Of a DNA stretch of 64,000 nucleotides, positions 26,709 to 39,439 are shown in pieces (within the stretch, counting starts at the first letter, position 1; each line of letters opens with the position of its first letter). The translations under genes were made by a program, and so were the position numbers. Below the pieces are notes generated by a model that worked only from the letters and a program-made list of their open reading frames with translations, was not told where the DNA came from and ran no database searches. Source of the stretch: Amaranthus tricolor. Lineage: Eukaryota > Streptophyta > Magnoliopsida > Caryophyllales > Amaranthaceae. The stretch lies in the NCBI RefSeq assembly GCF_026212465.1, contig NC_080047.1, positions 41,599,922 to 41,663,921 on the forward strand. The letters are read 5' to 3'.

Positions 26709-26984
26709 AACTTTCATCAGAAAGAGGCATGTAACCTATATTGTGACAATAAAGCAACCATTAGCATCTCTGAGAACCCAATTCAATAGGACCGAACTAA
26801 GCATGTTGAGATTGACAGACATTTCATAAAGGAGAAGCTAGAGAAGAAGATCATTAGTCTTCCATTTGTGAGATCAAAAGATCAACTTGCTGATATTCTC
26901 ACAAAAGCTGTAGCATCGGAAGCTTTCAATACTACTCTGTGCAAGTTAGGCATTAATGATCCTACGACCTAACTTGAGGGGGAG
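26709..26984 (+). pseudogene. Ty1-Copia RNase H fragment (3' end of pol)
   Basis: The frame reads YCDNKATISISENP, an in-frame stop, then DRTKHVEIDRHFI, KDQLADILTKAV and FNTTLCKLGI before a terminal stop. These are the RNase H landmarks of Copia pol (DNKAT, TKHIDIRYHFI-like, QLADIFTK). A polypurine tract GAGGGGGAG at 26976-26984 follows. The 5' part is missing at the CACTA junction. Confidence 0.88.
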
Positions 26985-27170
26985 TGTATGAAAGTTTATA
27001 TTTAGGAAATATTATATATTATTTTTTAGTTATTCTTATTATTATGTTTCCTAGATTAGTTCTCTTAACCTTCTATAAATAGGAGTTTTCATGGCTTTGA
27101 TTAATAATAAAAACCAACTATTCAAAATCCAACCTAATCTCTACTTTATTCCGCATTATTATTTTCTTCA
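26985..27170 (+). mobile_element. 3' LTR of the Copia remnant (about 186 bp)
   Basis: The LTR starts TGTATGAAAG directly after the polypurine tract and ends TTTTCTTCA. It contains CTATAAATAGGAG (about 27076-27088), a TATA box. No second LTR or target duplication can be seen because the 5' part of the element is lost. Confidence 0.75.
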
Positions 27171-27746
27171 TGAGTAACTTATATTCAAGACAAAATTGAG
27201 TTAATTAAATTCATATTAATTTAATCAATATAGCTAGCAAGAATATGAGATAAAAACTAACAGGTCTTGAATTCGATTAGAATTATATTTGAAAAATTGA
27301 AATTAACATAAATCACTTTTGTTTATGAATTTGATCCATAATTTACAGATATTAAGAAGTAATTGTTGTATGTATATGAGAATTGGGTGATTTCTAACAT
27401 CTTAGACTTTACAATCATATAGTTTACATCTTATTATTAAAGTATATCATACATTTGAGTAGTTCAGATACAAAAAATCACATTTTTTTTGTTTTCTAAT
27501 TGTATGACATTTAGAATTAGCTTTTTTTTATTCCATCCACAACTATACATACACCAAACACTTGTGGCAAAATTGAGCAAAAGATAAAATTCTTTTAATT
27601 TGCATGTATAAATTTCACATACAATGATAATTAACCATTAATCAATTTAACATAATAGTAATAACCCTTTTTCCAATTTGTATCTCTAAATCTCCAAAAG
27701 AAATCTACCCACTTGAAAAGTAAAACTCTTAGTGTCCCTCACAATA

Positions 27747-30700
27747 CTAAAATGGCACAACCCTAACATCATCCAATACAGGGCCACACATATGTGTAAC
27801 ATCATCAAGTTTAGTATGATAATATGAACTCCAAAATGTTAACCTAGTTCTATTTGATGTAGCTTTAAACTTAAGACCAACAGAAGTAAACCCACCATTT
27901 CCCGTTGATTCATACTTAGCTTTAACATTTTCAAGACCAGCATAAGCTTCTACTAACATGGAACCATGGCATCCATTTTCCGCGTCGCCGATCTTGAAGG
28001 TTAGGAGGTAGAATTTGTTGGGTATTGTTCTTATGATTTGGGCTATTGCACTTTCTCTACCACCAACAAGTTCAATTGCTGCAAATCCTGAGGGAACTGA
28101 GAAGTGTTTTGAGTCGATGTATTTGACTGGTTTTAGTGATTCAATGATCCAACCAGGAAGTGGAGAAATTGAGTCCATTGAATGTGGAAGGAGAAGGACT
28201 CCTGTTGAAAAGTTCTTGAATACATGTGGACCTATTTCAAAGTCTCCATTTTTTACTAGGTTTCCTGAAAAGATAGAAAATCAATTTCTTATCACAATCT
28301 GCATGAGAACATAACTGATAAATGAGACTGTTTTACTGAATAATTAGCTATATTGGAAAAGATAGGGCCTTAAATTTTTTTATGTCATGTTTGGGAACAA
28401 TGATTTTATTTGGAAATTTGAAATTGACTCAAATTTATTATTTAACAAATCAAAAATTTTCAAATTTTGATTTGAATCCAATTCCATCATTGTTTTTAAA
28501 GTAGTTAAATTTAAGAATTTTAGAATGACTACTCAAACCTTGTCATCCTCAAATTCTTCATTTATGATTTCATAATTGAAATCCATAATTTGAAATGAAA
28601 TACTTGTTTCCTAACACTACATTAAGTTCTTTTTGAATGAGACTGTCTTATTAAATAATTAGCCTATGTAATTGATCACTTTAAAAATATAATTTATTAT
28701 TTTAACATACTAAATATAATGGGTCGGTGCAATAAAAATGGTTTCACCATGAGACTTTTTTTTAAATAAACCATGACACGTTATTTAAGAGTTTGTGCCA
28801 AGTTTGTAGGATCTAAAAATTTATTTTCATGTGGATAATATTGATATTCACTTAATTAAATTTAGAAATTATTTATTTATTTTGGTAATTCAGATTTATA
28901 TGAGTTATTAGAGTTTTTTAATAAAGAAATGAAATATCAATAAAAACAAATAAAATATTACATTATTTATTACTCTCTCCGTTCTCTAATGTTCTTTTCA
29001 TTTGGAATATTCTACCTTAAGGAGAGAGAAATTTAATCCATGTTTTTAACACATATTTACAAGATAAAATATATCCATGTGAGATCTTGTTAGATTCCTC
29101 TTAATGTATACTTTTTATTATGTATTTTTTATAATTTTTATTATATATATTTAGAGATATTGAGGTTTAAAATTTACATTGATACTGTGCAAAAAATAAA
29201 TGAGAAGAACAAAAAAAAACGAAAAAAAATACGTCAGGCCTTTTTTATTTACAATTTGGAGCCAAAAAATAAACGATGCGATCATGCTAATAATAATATC
29301 CTTTACACTTTTTTCTTTTATATAATAAGTTTTTGGTAGAGGTATAGCTATTAAAAAGAAACAGATTAAGTACTTTATTATAATATATATTGGAGCGCTG
29401 AATATCATAAACTTAGTTTCATGTGCAGCATTAAATACTTTAATTAATTCTATGTAAAAGTGCGTAATAGAAAATATGCTCCAACAATAAGTTTCAATTA
29501 CTATTACTATAAGTTTGAACTTTTATCATCTCATATAACATTATATTATAAGCTCCAATTATAAATTTAAATTTTAGTTGAAATGATTTTTAATAATAAT
29601 ATTTAAACTTTAAAGTTGGGAATAGAGTGTTTTATTTGATTTAAGTGAATGAAATTTAAATTCTGTGATTGTGATTTGGACTTTTGATATATTAATTGAA
29701 AAAATTAACTAAAATAAAAAAATTTAGCAAATTGTTGAAGTCCTAATTAGTTTTATACTATACTATATAATAAATGACGATTGTTACTAATGATTAATCA
29801 AATACTCCTTCCGAACCAATTTAGATGTCCCATTAACTTGGACACGGTTATTAAGGATGGTGTGGGGTCCATTAAAAAGGGTAAGTAATGAAGGATAGTT
29901 GGGTAAGTAAGGTACATGGGATATATTCGTAATTACTTATGTGAACTAAGGATATTTAAGTAAAAAAATATTGACAAAAATAGAAATGGGACAACTAAAA
30001 AGACTTTACCAAATAAGAAAATAGAACAACTAAATTGGTTCGGAGGGAGTATAAATTATATCGCTAATAAGAATAAGATTATATAAATGTAATCCTTAAT
30101 TTGAATCTAGTCTAAATATAAGAGTAATTATGATATTGGGTAAATAAAAGTAAAGTCTATTACCTGACCCATCTTAAAAGGGTCAAGCTTGTTAATTTTT
30201 AAAAAGTTAGGGTTTTAACGGGTCAGGTTGATTATAAAGGACCCGGACCGACCTGTCACGTTTAACACTACAATGCAATTTGATAGTAAGTATACAAAGT
30301 GCGAATTTAAATGAAGCTATATGAAGAAGAATATACCTTTGGGTTTAGGGAGTGGACTCATCTCTTTGATAGCAATAGAATCCAAAAGTGGCCCACAAGC
30401 AGGATCTTCCTCTACACCTGGGTTATGAAACCCGACCCGAACAATATCAGAAGTGGCCTGAAAGGCCCAAGCATAAGTATCCCCTCCATTGCTGCTATAC
30501 AATGTTTGGATGGGTAAATCTGCTGAGACTTTATTGGCTGAAACAGTCAAAACTTCATCAAGTGCACAAGTTCTTGTTGCACTAAATGTAAGAGAGTAAA
30601 AGGATCCTTTCACAAGTTTCACATATTGATATATGGAGGCATCATTCCCTAGCCTTACAGCGTGGACGCCACGTGGAACCGCAAAAAAGAAGCCACCTGG

Positions 30701-31605
30701 CTGGTGTCCTCTTGATATGTACTCAACCAAGCCCTTTTTTACCCATTTTGGAAGGGAGTATTTGCCTTTGATTATTGTGTGTTTTATGTTTGATGGTTTT
30801 GGTCCCTCTTCAAAGTTTCCATTTGGGAGAAGTTCTAATGAAAACAAAAAACATGTTAAGACAATTCTAAGATATGTCAAAAAAGTTGATCAAGCAAGTT
30901 TCGAATCAAATTATATTCAGTCAAGTCAAAAAAGGTTAAATTTTTTTGTCTACTGTTACTAACAAATGCTAATTTGTTGTTATCTTATCAACTACAAACA
31001 AACAAGTTATTTTAGTCTTTTCAGACATTAAGACATTGTCTTCCTCGTAAAGTCGTGCTAAATTTAATTTTCTTGTTCCCTGTTAATAGGAACGAATAAT
31101 TTCTGACCTTAGTCTCAAACACGACACGTTTATTTTGAAAATTAAAATTTTCAAAACTTATTTGGAAATTAAAAAAAATTCTCATTTATTAAATTTTTTC
31201 ATTAAATTTTAATCCGTCTAAATATCGCCCACTGATTCAGCACGTCCAATTTTATTTGGACTCGTCCTAACCCATATTTAATTAATCTACGGTATAGACT
31301 ATATCACTGTGAGACGAGCCTATGCAAACAACCCATTAGTAAAAAAACATATAAAGAACAATAAAATCTAAATTTACACTCGTATAGGAAGCAAATTTTT
31401 TGTTTAAATTGTTTGGGCTTACCCAATTGAAGCCATCTCATGGTGAGACCGCCTTAATAAAAAATTAATAAATAATAATACATGCAACAAAACTGAAAAA
31501 AAAATGCCAAAACTCACCATCAAGAATAGCAGCATTTACTGAAGAAGTGAAATTACTGCTTATCAAGAAGAACACCACTAGGAAGCAATGAATAGATAAA
31601 CCCAT
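27747..31605 (-). CDS. DUF642 secreted cell-wall protein, tandem copy C
   Basis: Exons 31518-31605, 30337-30834 and 27747-28264 (minus) encode 367 residues ending ...DDVRVVPF. Residues 1-28 (MGLSIHCFLVVFFLISSNFT...) are a signal peptide. Exon 2 gives domain 1 (LLPNGNFEEGP, PKWVKKGLVEYIS, CGPLLDSIAIKE). Exon 3 gives domain 2 (NLVKNGDFEIGP, LPGWIIESLKPVKYIDSKHF, CGPVLDDVRVV). The stop is TAG at 27747-27749. Both introns are phase 1, and exon 2 is 498 nt as in copies A and B. There are no lesions. A TATATATA element lies about 95 bp upstream of the ATG. Intron 2 (28265-30336) carries a Stowaway MITE; intron 1 is 30835-31517. A secreted wall-associated role is family knowledge; no enzymatic residues can be assigned. 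Confidence 0.94.
28632..28762. repeat. MITE of the dispersed 'gagac/gtctc' family in DUF642-C intron 2
   Basis: AATGAGACTGTCTTATTAAA opposes GGTTTCACCATGAGACTTTT around a core GATCACTTTAAAAATATAAT shared with the 13.1 and 38.7 kb copies. Confidence 0.5.
29805..30049. repeat. Stowaway MITE in intron 2 of DUF642-C
   Basis: The ends CTCCTTCCGAACCAATTTAG and CTAAATTGGTTCGGAGGGAG pair almost perfectly. They are flanked by TA on both sides (29803-29804 and 30050-30051). About 245 bp, non-coding. It is the best preserved Stowaway-like copy in the window. Confidence 0.9.
31290..31460. repeat. MITE of the dispersed 'gagac/gtctc' family in DUF642-C intron 1
   Basis: ATATCACTGTGAGACGAGCC on the left and CCATCTCATGGTGAGACCGC on the right, with GGGCTTACCCAATTGAAG inside the right end. 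The same word type appears in the copy near 9.96 kb. Confidence 0.5.
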
Positions 31606-31695
31606 TTTAATTTGAATAATACTATAGAGAAAGAAGAGAGACATATAACAAGCAACAGAATAATGTGCAGTTTGTTTTGAATGATAGATTTATCA

Positions 31696-31704
31696 ATATA
31701 TATA
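31696..31704 (-). promoter_or_regulatory. TATA box of DUF642-C
   Basis: TATATATA on the minus strand about 95 bp upstream of the ATG at 31605. Confidence 0.55.
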
Positions 31705-31737
31705 GTACACCTTCAGATGCTAGCATTGAATGTCATA

Positions 31738-32025
31738 TACTCCTCTGTCCGCTCATTTAGTGCAATTTGCTTTTTTAGATACCAAGACTAAAAACAAAGG
31801 TGGAGTAAAAATAGACAAAAAAATTCTTTAAAGCCTCTGTGTAATTGTAAAAATTATAATATATTTCGAATAACTTTGTATCTTTAAATATTTATACTAC
31901 GTAATTGTATATTGAGGCCCCTAATAATTTAGAGCTCTTTGCAGTCGAATATATTAAACATGCTCAGAACTCTCCAATTAAAAAATTAAGTATATTGTGT
32001 TATAGTAGTGTCGTATGTAGAAATA

Positions 32026-32083
<58 letters not shown>

Positions 32084-32180
32084 TAAAGTTTGTAAAGTCA
32101 ATTCAAAAATAAAAATATGATAAATTTATTGGAATAAATTAAAATGAAAAACGAAACAAATTAAGTGGGATTAGGAGTAA
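31738..32180. repeat. Stowaway-like element interrupted by a TA microsatellite
   Basis: The left end TACTCCTCTGTCCGCTCATT loosely opposes a right end that reads, reversed, TTACTCCTAATCCCACTTAA. Between them lies a long TA run. The boundaries and family are tentative because the arms are diverged. Confidence 0.4.
32028..32081. repeat. (TA)n microsatellite, about 27 units
   Basis: An uninterrupted TA run upstream of DUF642-C. Likely length-polymorphic. Confidence 0.95.
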
Positions 32181-34459
32181 AAGATAAAAGGTTATAATAA
32201 GCGAATTGGGAGTGAATCCACAATAACAGCCGTGAGATTAGTTGGATTGCCTCCAATCCCTTTCCTCTTTCTTTCTTAATTAATCAATTGAATTAATTTA
32301 TTTCATGCCAAAAAATTAATTAATTTAATTAATGTTCATGAAAACTTTCAACTGGGGAAGTTCACAACTTTGTAGTCAACGGTCTTCAAGTCCAAGTAAT
32401 GTTCTTTTCAAAGTGCTAACATGGTAGCGGTGGAACTAAAAAATTCAATTAAAATAAATTATTAGCATATAAGCTCTTTATTTTAAGATTATTTCACTTA
32501 AATACCGTCTATCATAAGAACAGCTCAATAACATTTATTAGAAAAAAAATCAAAACATAACTTACTAGTTGCACACATTAATATAATGCATAATCCAAAA
32601 ATACTCCTTAATGACTCTTGATTTATTTTATTTTAAATCGTTTAATTCAAAACATAGTCAGGTAGTATCTTATTTAATTCGTCTCAATGTAAATGTTACT
32701 AATATTAACTTTTTATAAGTTCTAACCAAGCACAAATAGAGATATTTAAGGTGGAAATAGTGAATTCACAAATATATAAAATCAAATATGATATATTTGA
32801 TTTGAACAGGTGGGAGTATTTTTTTCTTGTCCCCATAAGTATATACAAATATTTATTCGTTTCTGGTTTTTCAAGGTAATCAATTAGTATTTAAATAGGA
32901 AAAAAGAATAAGAAGTAGCGCAAAATCAGCATGGTTACTTCCTTCTCATGGGAAGCTAATTAAGTCTCCTGTACTGTAATGTATACAACAGATCATACAT
33001 TGAGTTAGATTTGTCAGTACTTAGAAGCGAATTTAGAAAAAATTATTTTTAAGTGATATTGATAAATTAAATAAAAAAATGCATTCAACAACATTTGATT
33101 AAAACATTTGTCTATGGCGAGTTGCTACATTATTATTGGAAAATAACTCACAAATCACAATGTGACTCCATATTGAAGAATCAAAGAAACGTCGACTAAT
33201 ATATGAGCTTCATGGGTTACTTTTCTTATTATTTATTGGTTTTAGAATGGATTCTCAACGAATTTATATACAGTCAACTCTCTTTTTATATGGATTTTTT
33301 ATATAAACTCAATAATAAATTTATCAGCTATTCAAAAATTTATAGTTACGCAACCCAATCTTGAAATTTTTCATTAATATGTACACTATTTTAAATGTTG
33401 ATGTGGATACCGACAAGATCAACACTACCATATACTTTCATTTTTTTTAGCACGAAACTCTAAGAAAATTACCTTTCGTTATAAATGTTTTACTTTCATC
33501 ATGGCCTCAAAAAGGTAATTTTGAATGCAAAATTAATTAGGCGATATCCTCAGATGCATTTTAATGATTCCTATGTTCAACTTTGACTTGCTTAGATTCT
33601 TGTATGAATTGCTTTTGCATCATAAAATCTTTATATTTTTTACATATTGATTATAAATACTATAAAATCTACTAATTCATTTAACATAAAAAAATTTAAA
33701 ATAGAGGCGGTCAACCTTCCATTTGATGGTGTTTATGTATAGCAACTAAAAATAATTTTGGCACAAAATATTGTTTTTTCGATGTCAATATGATTTCAGT
33801 GACATCAAGTTAGATGCTCCCCTATTAGTATAACTAATGGTAATAATAAAGATTTGTAAAGTAAATTTTTATAAAATGTAATATGTTATGGTTATAGTTA
33901 GGAAATTTTACTCACAAAAAAATTTCTTTGTTATTCATAATTTTTCATTACCTTTTCGTACCACCACCTCTTCAAAATAATGGTCTCACTGTTAAAAATA
34001 CTTTACACATGAGTTAAATAGACCAATTAATACAAATTATCAGTATATAAATCTTTTGTTCTAAGTTCGTCTCATCGAAAGTTAGTCTTTCACAAAAATA
34101 GCTGAATGCAAATTTGTTTAAAATTGGAAAATCTGAATCGTAACGGTACTTGGGTGATCCGGTTCGTAAACAATGGGTCTCCTATAAGTGAATATTCGGC
34201 AGGGGAACAACATCATTGGGCTAAATATAAAATGGGCCTTAATTACCAGATCAATGCCTTTCCAATATGGATAACCATGTTTTCAAGCTTCAACTTTCAG
34301 CCTGAAAAAATTTGCAACTCCAAACCAGCCACCTGAAAATACACGTCATGCTAAAGGTTAAGAGCTGTCCTTGTAAGAGACTCAATTTTGGTAAGACGGA
34401 TCTTAAAGTAAAAAGTCCATATCCTAATAATTTATGTAGAGCAAGTAATAATTTAGTTG

Positions 34460-34690
34460 GTGGGCATTAAGGATGTCGTAAATAGACATTTAAGATATTA
34501 TAAATAGACCTTAAGGATACGATGGCATTAAGGAAACTGTAAGTAGGCATTTAAGAAAATTATATATAAGCATTAAGGACATTATAAGTAAACATTAAAA
34601 ATTATGTAAATAGACATTAAGGATAATGTAATTCATAAGCAATAAGAATACAGTAAATAGACATTAAATTTTAATAGATAGATCTGAAAG
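34460..34690. repeat. Degenerate tandem array of 'GTAAATAGACATTAAGG'-type units
   Basis: At least seven imperfect units of about 30-40 bp share the words GTAAATAGACATTAAG, GGCATTAAGGAT and ATTATAAGTAAACATTAA. The units have drifted strongly. Function unknown. Confidence 0.65.
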
Positions 34691-35058
34691 ATGTCTCTCG
34701 GAAAATCGACTGTCTTTTTTTTTTCTTTTGGAGTTTATAATTTATAGCATGTATGTGCCAAGTGAGCAGGTGAAAAAGGTTATTTCTATGAAGGATGTTG
34801 TAAATGTTTGGGTGGTGGGGGAGAGAATGTAAAGGTGGGGTTGAAAGATAAGAATATATTTTCTTTTATCTTATAAAATATTATCGACTACAAATAAGAT
34901 AAAAAAATAATAAAATTTTATAAATAAGATAAAAAGATAAGTTAAATGAGAGGATAAAAATGAAACAAAAAAGTGTGAATGACAGCCAAAACTTGATATG
35001 AACCAATTTAATAGAACAAATCACAAAATCAAAAAATAAGGCTAATTCTTTAGAGTAA

Positions 35059-35909
35059 GAGCATCAATAATGGTGACTTTTTTAGATGTCATATGACCAA
35101 AGTCATGGTAAAATGCTTATAATGGTGACCTAATAATAGGTAGATTGGGGAAAAGATTGGGCAATTGGGTCAAGGGGGTGACCCATTCATGTGAACGGTC
35201 ACCCCATTTTTTTAAAAAAAATTACGCCACATGTCGGCTTCTGATTGAGTGAGGAAAAGTAGCTCCCTGCTGCTCTGACACGCGTCAGCCCCTACTTCCA
35301 GCTGCTGTGTTGTGATTGGGCGCAAAAAAATACCCGGTTTTTTTAACTAACGGCTATTTTCGTATTTAATTAATTTTTTTTATAAAAAATTATACCAACG
35401 GTCATATTTTATCGAGAATGAGACCCATATTGATATTTTTTGGCATTATTTTTTATTTACATATTTTCATCTTATTTTCCTACTTTTTTTTGTTAAAAAA
35501 TACCAATATTAATGTCTACATTTATATTTATCAAAAAATAATCTTTATTTGAATTTAACGAATTTTTCTTAGTTATTATTAATGTCTGTATTTATATTTA
35601 TTAAAAAATATTAGTTTTATTAAAATAATATTTTTTAAATTAATAAAAAAGTAGATCTATTTTAATCAAATAAAAAATTATATTAATTTTGTACATGAAA
35701 ATATTATTATAAAAAAATAAAGATAAATATTAGATAAATTAAAGGAGAGAAATTATGATGGGGTAGAAAAAAAGTAAGAAAGAAAGGATAATGATCTTTC
35801 AAAAGAGGTTATTGTTAATAAAATTAAATTGAAAGATGAACTTTTAGAAGAGAGAAAAATTGTGAAATAGTAAGATGACCCTTTTATTGGGTCATGAGTA
35901 AGGATGCTC
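35059..35909. mobile_element. Non-autonomous PIF/Harbinger-type element (851 bp)
   Basis: Termini GAGCATCAATAATGG and, reversed on the right, GAGCATCCTTACTC are flanked by a TAA duplication (35056-35058 and 35910-35912). This matches the 3-bp TWA target sites of Harbinger/Tourist elements. The interior is AT-rich, with a short GC-richer patch near 35.22-35.33 kb and no transposase. Confidence 0.8.
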
Positions 35910-36354
35910 TAACATGATATAAAGAAAATATGCATAAATTGATGACTTGAGCAAAAGACTAAAGAGTAAAGATTAAAGAAGAAGCATGATGGAGTTAGGC
36001 AACAAGAAGATTGAAAAGGATGGACAAATGATGCTCCAAATAGGAGAGACAAATGATGATACAAACCTCATGATGCTTGTCTGCTAAAGCTATACCTTCT
36101 TTCTCCATCAACAATTTATTCCACTCTCTAAATTATGCCTTTTTAATCTCATCTCTATTCTCTTCTCCCTTTTTGTTTTTCTATTTTTCATACTTTTCCC
36201 TCCTTATACTTATTAATATCAAAAGTGAATAGAATATTACAATACAAAACTCACAAAATTTCATCCATTTACCAATAATGTATATCATTTGTATGTTTCT
36301 AACCACTTCATCTAAAACATGAAAAATAAAGGGGTATATTTTAATTTTAAAAAT

Positions 36355-36605
36355 AATTGTTTATGATACTTGTTGATTAGTTTGACCAGCTAAAAGTATG
36401 ATCTAATAAGAAATTGTTTGATTCAGTTGATTTAAAGGTATTTGGGAAAATTTGATAATTAATTGTTAGCTTTTTATTTGAGAAAGCGTGAGTAAAAAGC
36501 TAAATATCATTTACAATACATTTTTTTTAAACTTTTGACCAATAAAAAATGCAAAAAACCAAAAGCTTACAAAAATAAAAAAAATTATTTACCAAACAGG
36601 CCCCA
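36355..36605. repeat. hAT-like MITE, partial
   Basis: The right end TTATTTACCAAACAGGCCCC is typical of plant hAT-like MITE ends. The left end near GATACTTGTTGATTAGTTTG pairs only weakly. Confidence 0.4.
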
Positions 36606-38644
36606 TGTATAATCCTTTATTAATCTTAAAGGTGTTTAAAAAAGACCCAATTATTTAATATTTATCTAATTTAATAATTAAATCCGACTTAAATTGAATT
36701 TAAAATAAATTTAAAATTCTATAAAAATTAATATGAACATAAGACTTAATTTTAAACCGACTTAAAATATCTAACAAAAATAACTCCATAATGAAAAGAA
36801 ACAACTCTTTAGTCCTAATTTTTTATACGTCATTAGAAGTGGGGTTTCTTTGCGGTTCATTGCGCTTCTCTCGCACATGGTATTGGTTCAAGCCTTTGAG
36901 GGGCTACTTCTAGTGGTGTCATGTCCACCCCTTAAAAAATTAAAAGATTTGATTCTGATTTTGTGTTATATTTTTTATTATTTGTTTGTACTAATTAATT
37001 TGGAAAATATACTTTTGTACTATATGTTTGTTTGTGCCTAAAGTTCAATACATTTTGGCTAGGTAGGTCAATCTTACATTTTTTAAAAATAAACTTCATA
37101 CTTAATTACATTTTAATTATATTCTCTAACCTAATATATCCAGGCTAGAGCTACTCAAAGGTAAGAATAATGTAAACATGATTTGATTTTCTAGACTTGA
37201 GTAATAACTATTCCTCTCCTCTCAAGAGCTAAAGATATGAGGGATCTAAGTTAGCTTGGGTATCTATTACTTATTTCCATAATTATAGTGTTTGCGTTTT
37301 TATTTGATGTTCTTATTTTCCATTTTAGGCGGTCTTATTTGTTATTTATATTTCTATAAAATTTTTCTAATTGTGTCACATTTTTTGTACTTAATTAACC
37401 TTAATCATCCTAAAATTTAAGAGTTTTTATTGCTTATAATATCCTTATATTTTTCATTAACTTTATTTTAGCATTTTTATCATACTTATGGTCGTCATAT
37501 ATTTCCACTACTTTTATTTTAACATTTTTTGATGTTTGTGATCCCCTTATTATTTTTATTAACTTTATTTAATATATTTTTAGATTGATTATGGTCCTCA
37601 CTTTTCTCCGTTTATTTTAGTGTTTAATAAAATAATATCTCTATCATTTAAAATATTCATCTGTTCTTAATTCTCACGAACATTCTTCTTATGAAACATT
37701 AATTAGAAACGGATAAGAGTACTTGTTAAGTTTTACTTTTTACGTAATCTAATACATTATTCTGATCATTTATATTTTAAATTATACATAATAAAAATTA
37801 TAATATATTAATATTATGAAAGTATACGATTAGAAGATTTAAAAAAGATTTCACTTACCTATATTTTTTCTTACACATTAACCATAATATATAAAATAAA
37901 GTTGAATAATAAACAATATTTTAAAATTCTATCATAACAAATATTTCAAAATAAAAAAAGTATTTTAGTACGTCCACTTCTATTTACTTACAACATCTAT
38001 TTTCATTATATTTTAAAAATCTTTAATCATACATAAAATAGCTTCTATATAACACTAATATTATGAACATTATGCATTAAAATTGCTTTACATATTATAT
38101 AGAAAAACGAAAACTAAGTTATTAAGCATTCGGTCTAAATTTTATTATTGACTGTGGCCATGATTAAGATTCAATAAGTCATAACGATTGGTCAGGCAGA
38201 TTTTACATAGTCAATTTAAAATTGGATTATTTTTAAGACGCATCATATATAATTTGAATCTTATTTAAGTCAACCTACCAAGTCAAAAGGATTTTTTTTT
38301 AGAAAAATCTTGAATATTGCCCATGACCTTACCCAATCATTTATTGATCTGAATTCTTTTTTATGAAAGGGTATTTCTTTTTTATATAATACTCGAGAAA
38401 TTTTCATTTGTTAGTATTATATAAAATTAATTTTTTATTTTACTATTGTGATAAGGAATTAATTCTCGCTATCTACAATAAAAATTAATTTTATTTTTCT
38501 TTATGTTTGTGGGGAATTTTCCCATCTAAATACCCTAATATGTATATAGGAAAAGAGAAATTATTTTAAAATGGTATTCAATAGTAAATATTATCTGCAA
38601 GTTTATATATACATAACATAATAACTTATTTACTATAATAAATT

Positions 38645-38800
38645 ACCACGAGGCGAGTCTATATAATTAATTAGCTCATTTTTTGTAATTAATCACTTTA
38701 AAATTGAAAATAATCAGTTTAATTCACTAAATGTACGTGAGTCGGTCCAATAGAAATTGTACTGTCTCATCGTAAAACTGACTCATTTAAAAATTTGTGT
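38645..38800. repeat. MITE of the dispersed 'gagac/gtctc' family
   Basis: CACGAGGCGAGTCTATATAA opposes GTCTCATCGTAAAACTGACTC around AATCACTTTAAAATTGAAAA, the same core as at 13003-13190. Confidence 0.55.
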
Positions 38801-38890
38801 AAACTTAAACCTTATTGTTTATTAATGACACTAATTTAATACGTTGTTAATGGGCCAAATTATTGCTAACGTACGTAATGTATGATGCTT

Positions 38891-38930
38891 AGCATCATAA
38901 TATAAGCTAAAGCATCATAATATAAGCTAA
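38891..38930. repeat. 20-bp direct duplication
   Basis: Two adjacent copies of AGCATCATAATATAAGCTAA. Confidence 0.92.
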
Positions 38931-39439
38931 AGGATATTTAATGTTCAAATTAACTAATCATATAATCTGCAGTCAAGCCAAAAGAGAGGGATCTTAATCA
39001 ATTACCTGGATTTCCTATCAACTTATTTAGGATATATTCTCTTCTTGGTGTTCTAATTAGATTAGTTTTTTTATTAATTATTGTAAATTAGACTAAAAAA
39101 AAAGGAGAATCAGGTGAAATTCGATCACAGGATCTTAATTACAGAGAAAGACGATCTTTGCTTTAATTGAGTTAAGACTCGATTCTCATTTTAATGAGAA
39201 ATTTTATTATCTAGTATTAATTATTGCTTATTTATTTTGGTGTTTGTTACTACTATTGCGATCATAGTATACATAATTGTTCCAGTTATTGATTTTTGAT
39301 GGATAATGATGTTTGAATTTCATGCTTAATTTGATGAAATTTGTATAAAATAATATATATGAAGCATTTTTCTACAATAAAACTAGTTTAAAAATTGTTT
39401 TGAACATGTACAAACTCATGATGATTTGCTTGAATGGCC

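Larger units (their letters stand above)
24684..27746. other. Intergenic region between DUF642-B and DUF642-C
   Basis: No intact gene. It holds a MULE-type arm, a GC-rich patch, a CACTA-like terminus and a Copia remnant, listed separately. The rest is AT-rich. Confidence 0.65.

Noticed and set aside
36850..37041. Small plus-strand frame with hydrophobic residues (MRFIALLSHMVLVQ...)
   Set aside because: Short, no family resemblance, and surrounded by repeat-like sequence. Hydrophobicity is expected from T-rich DNA.
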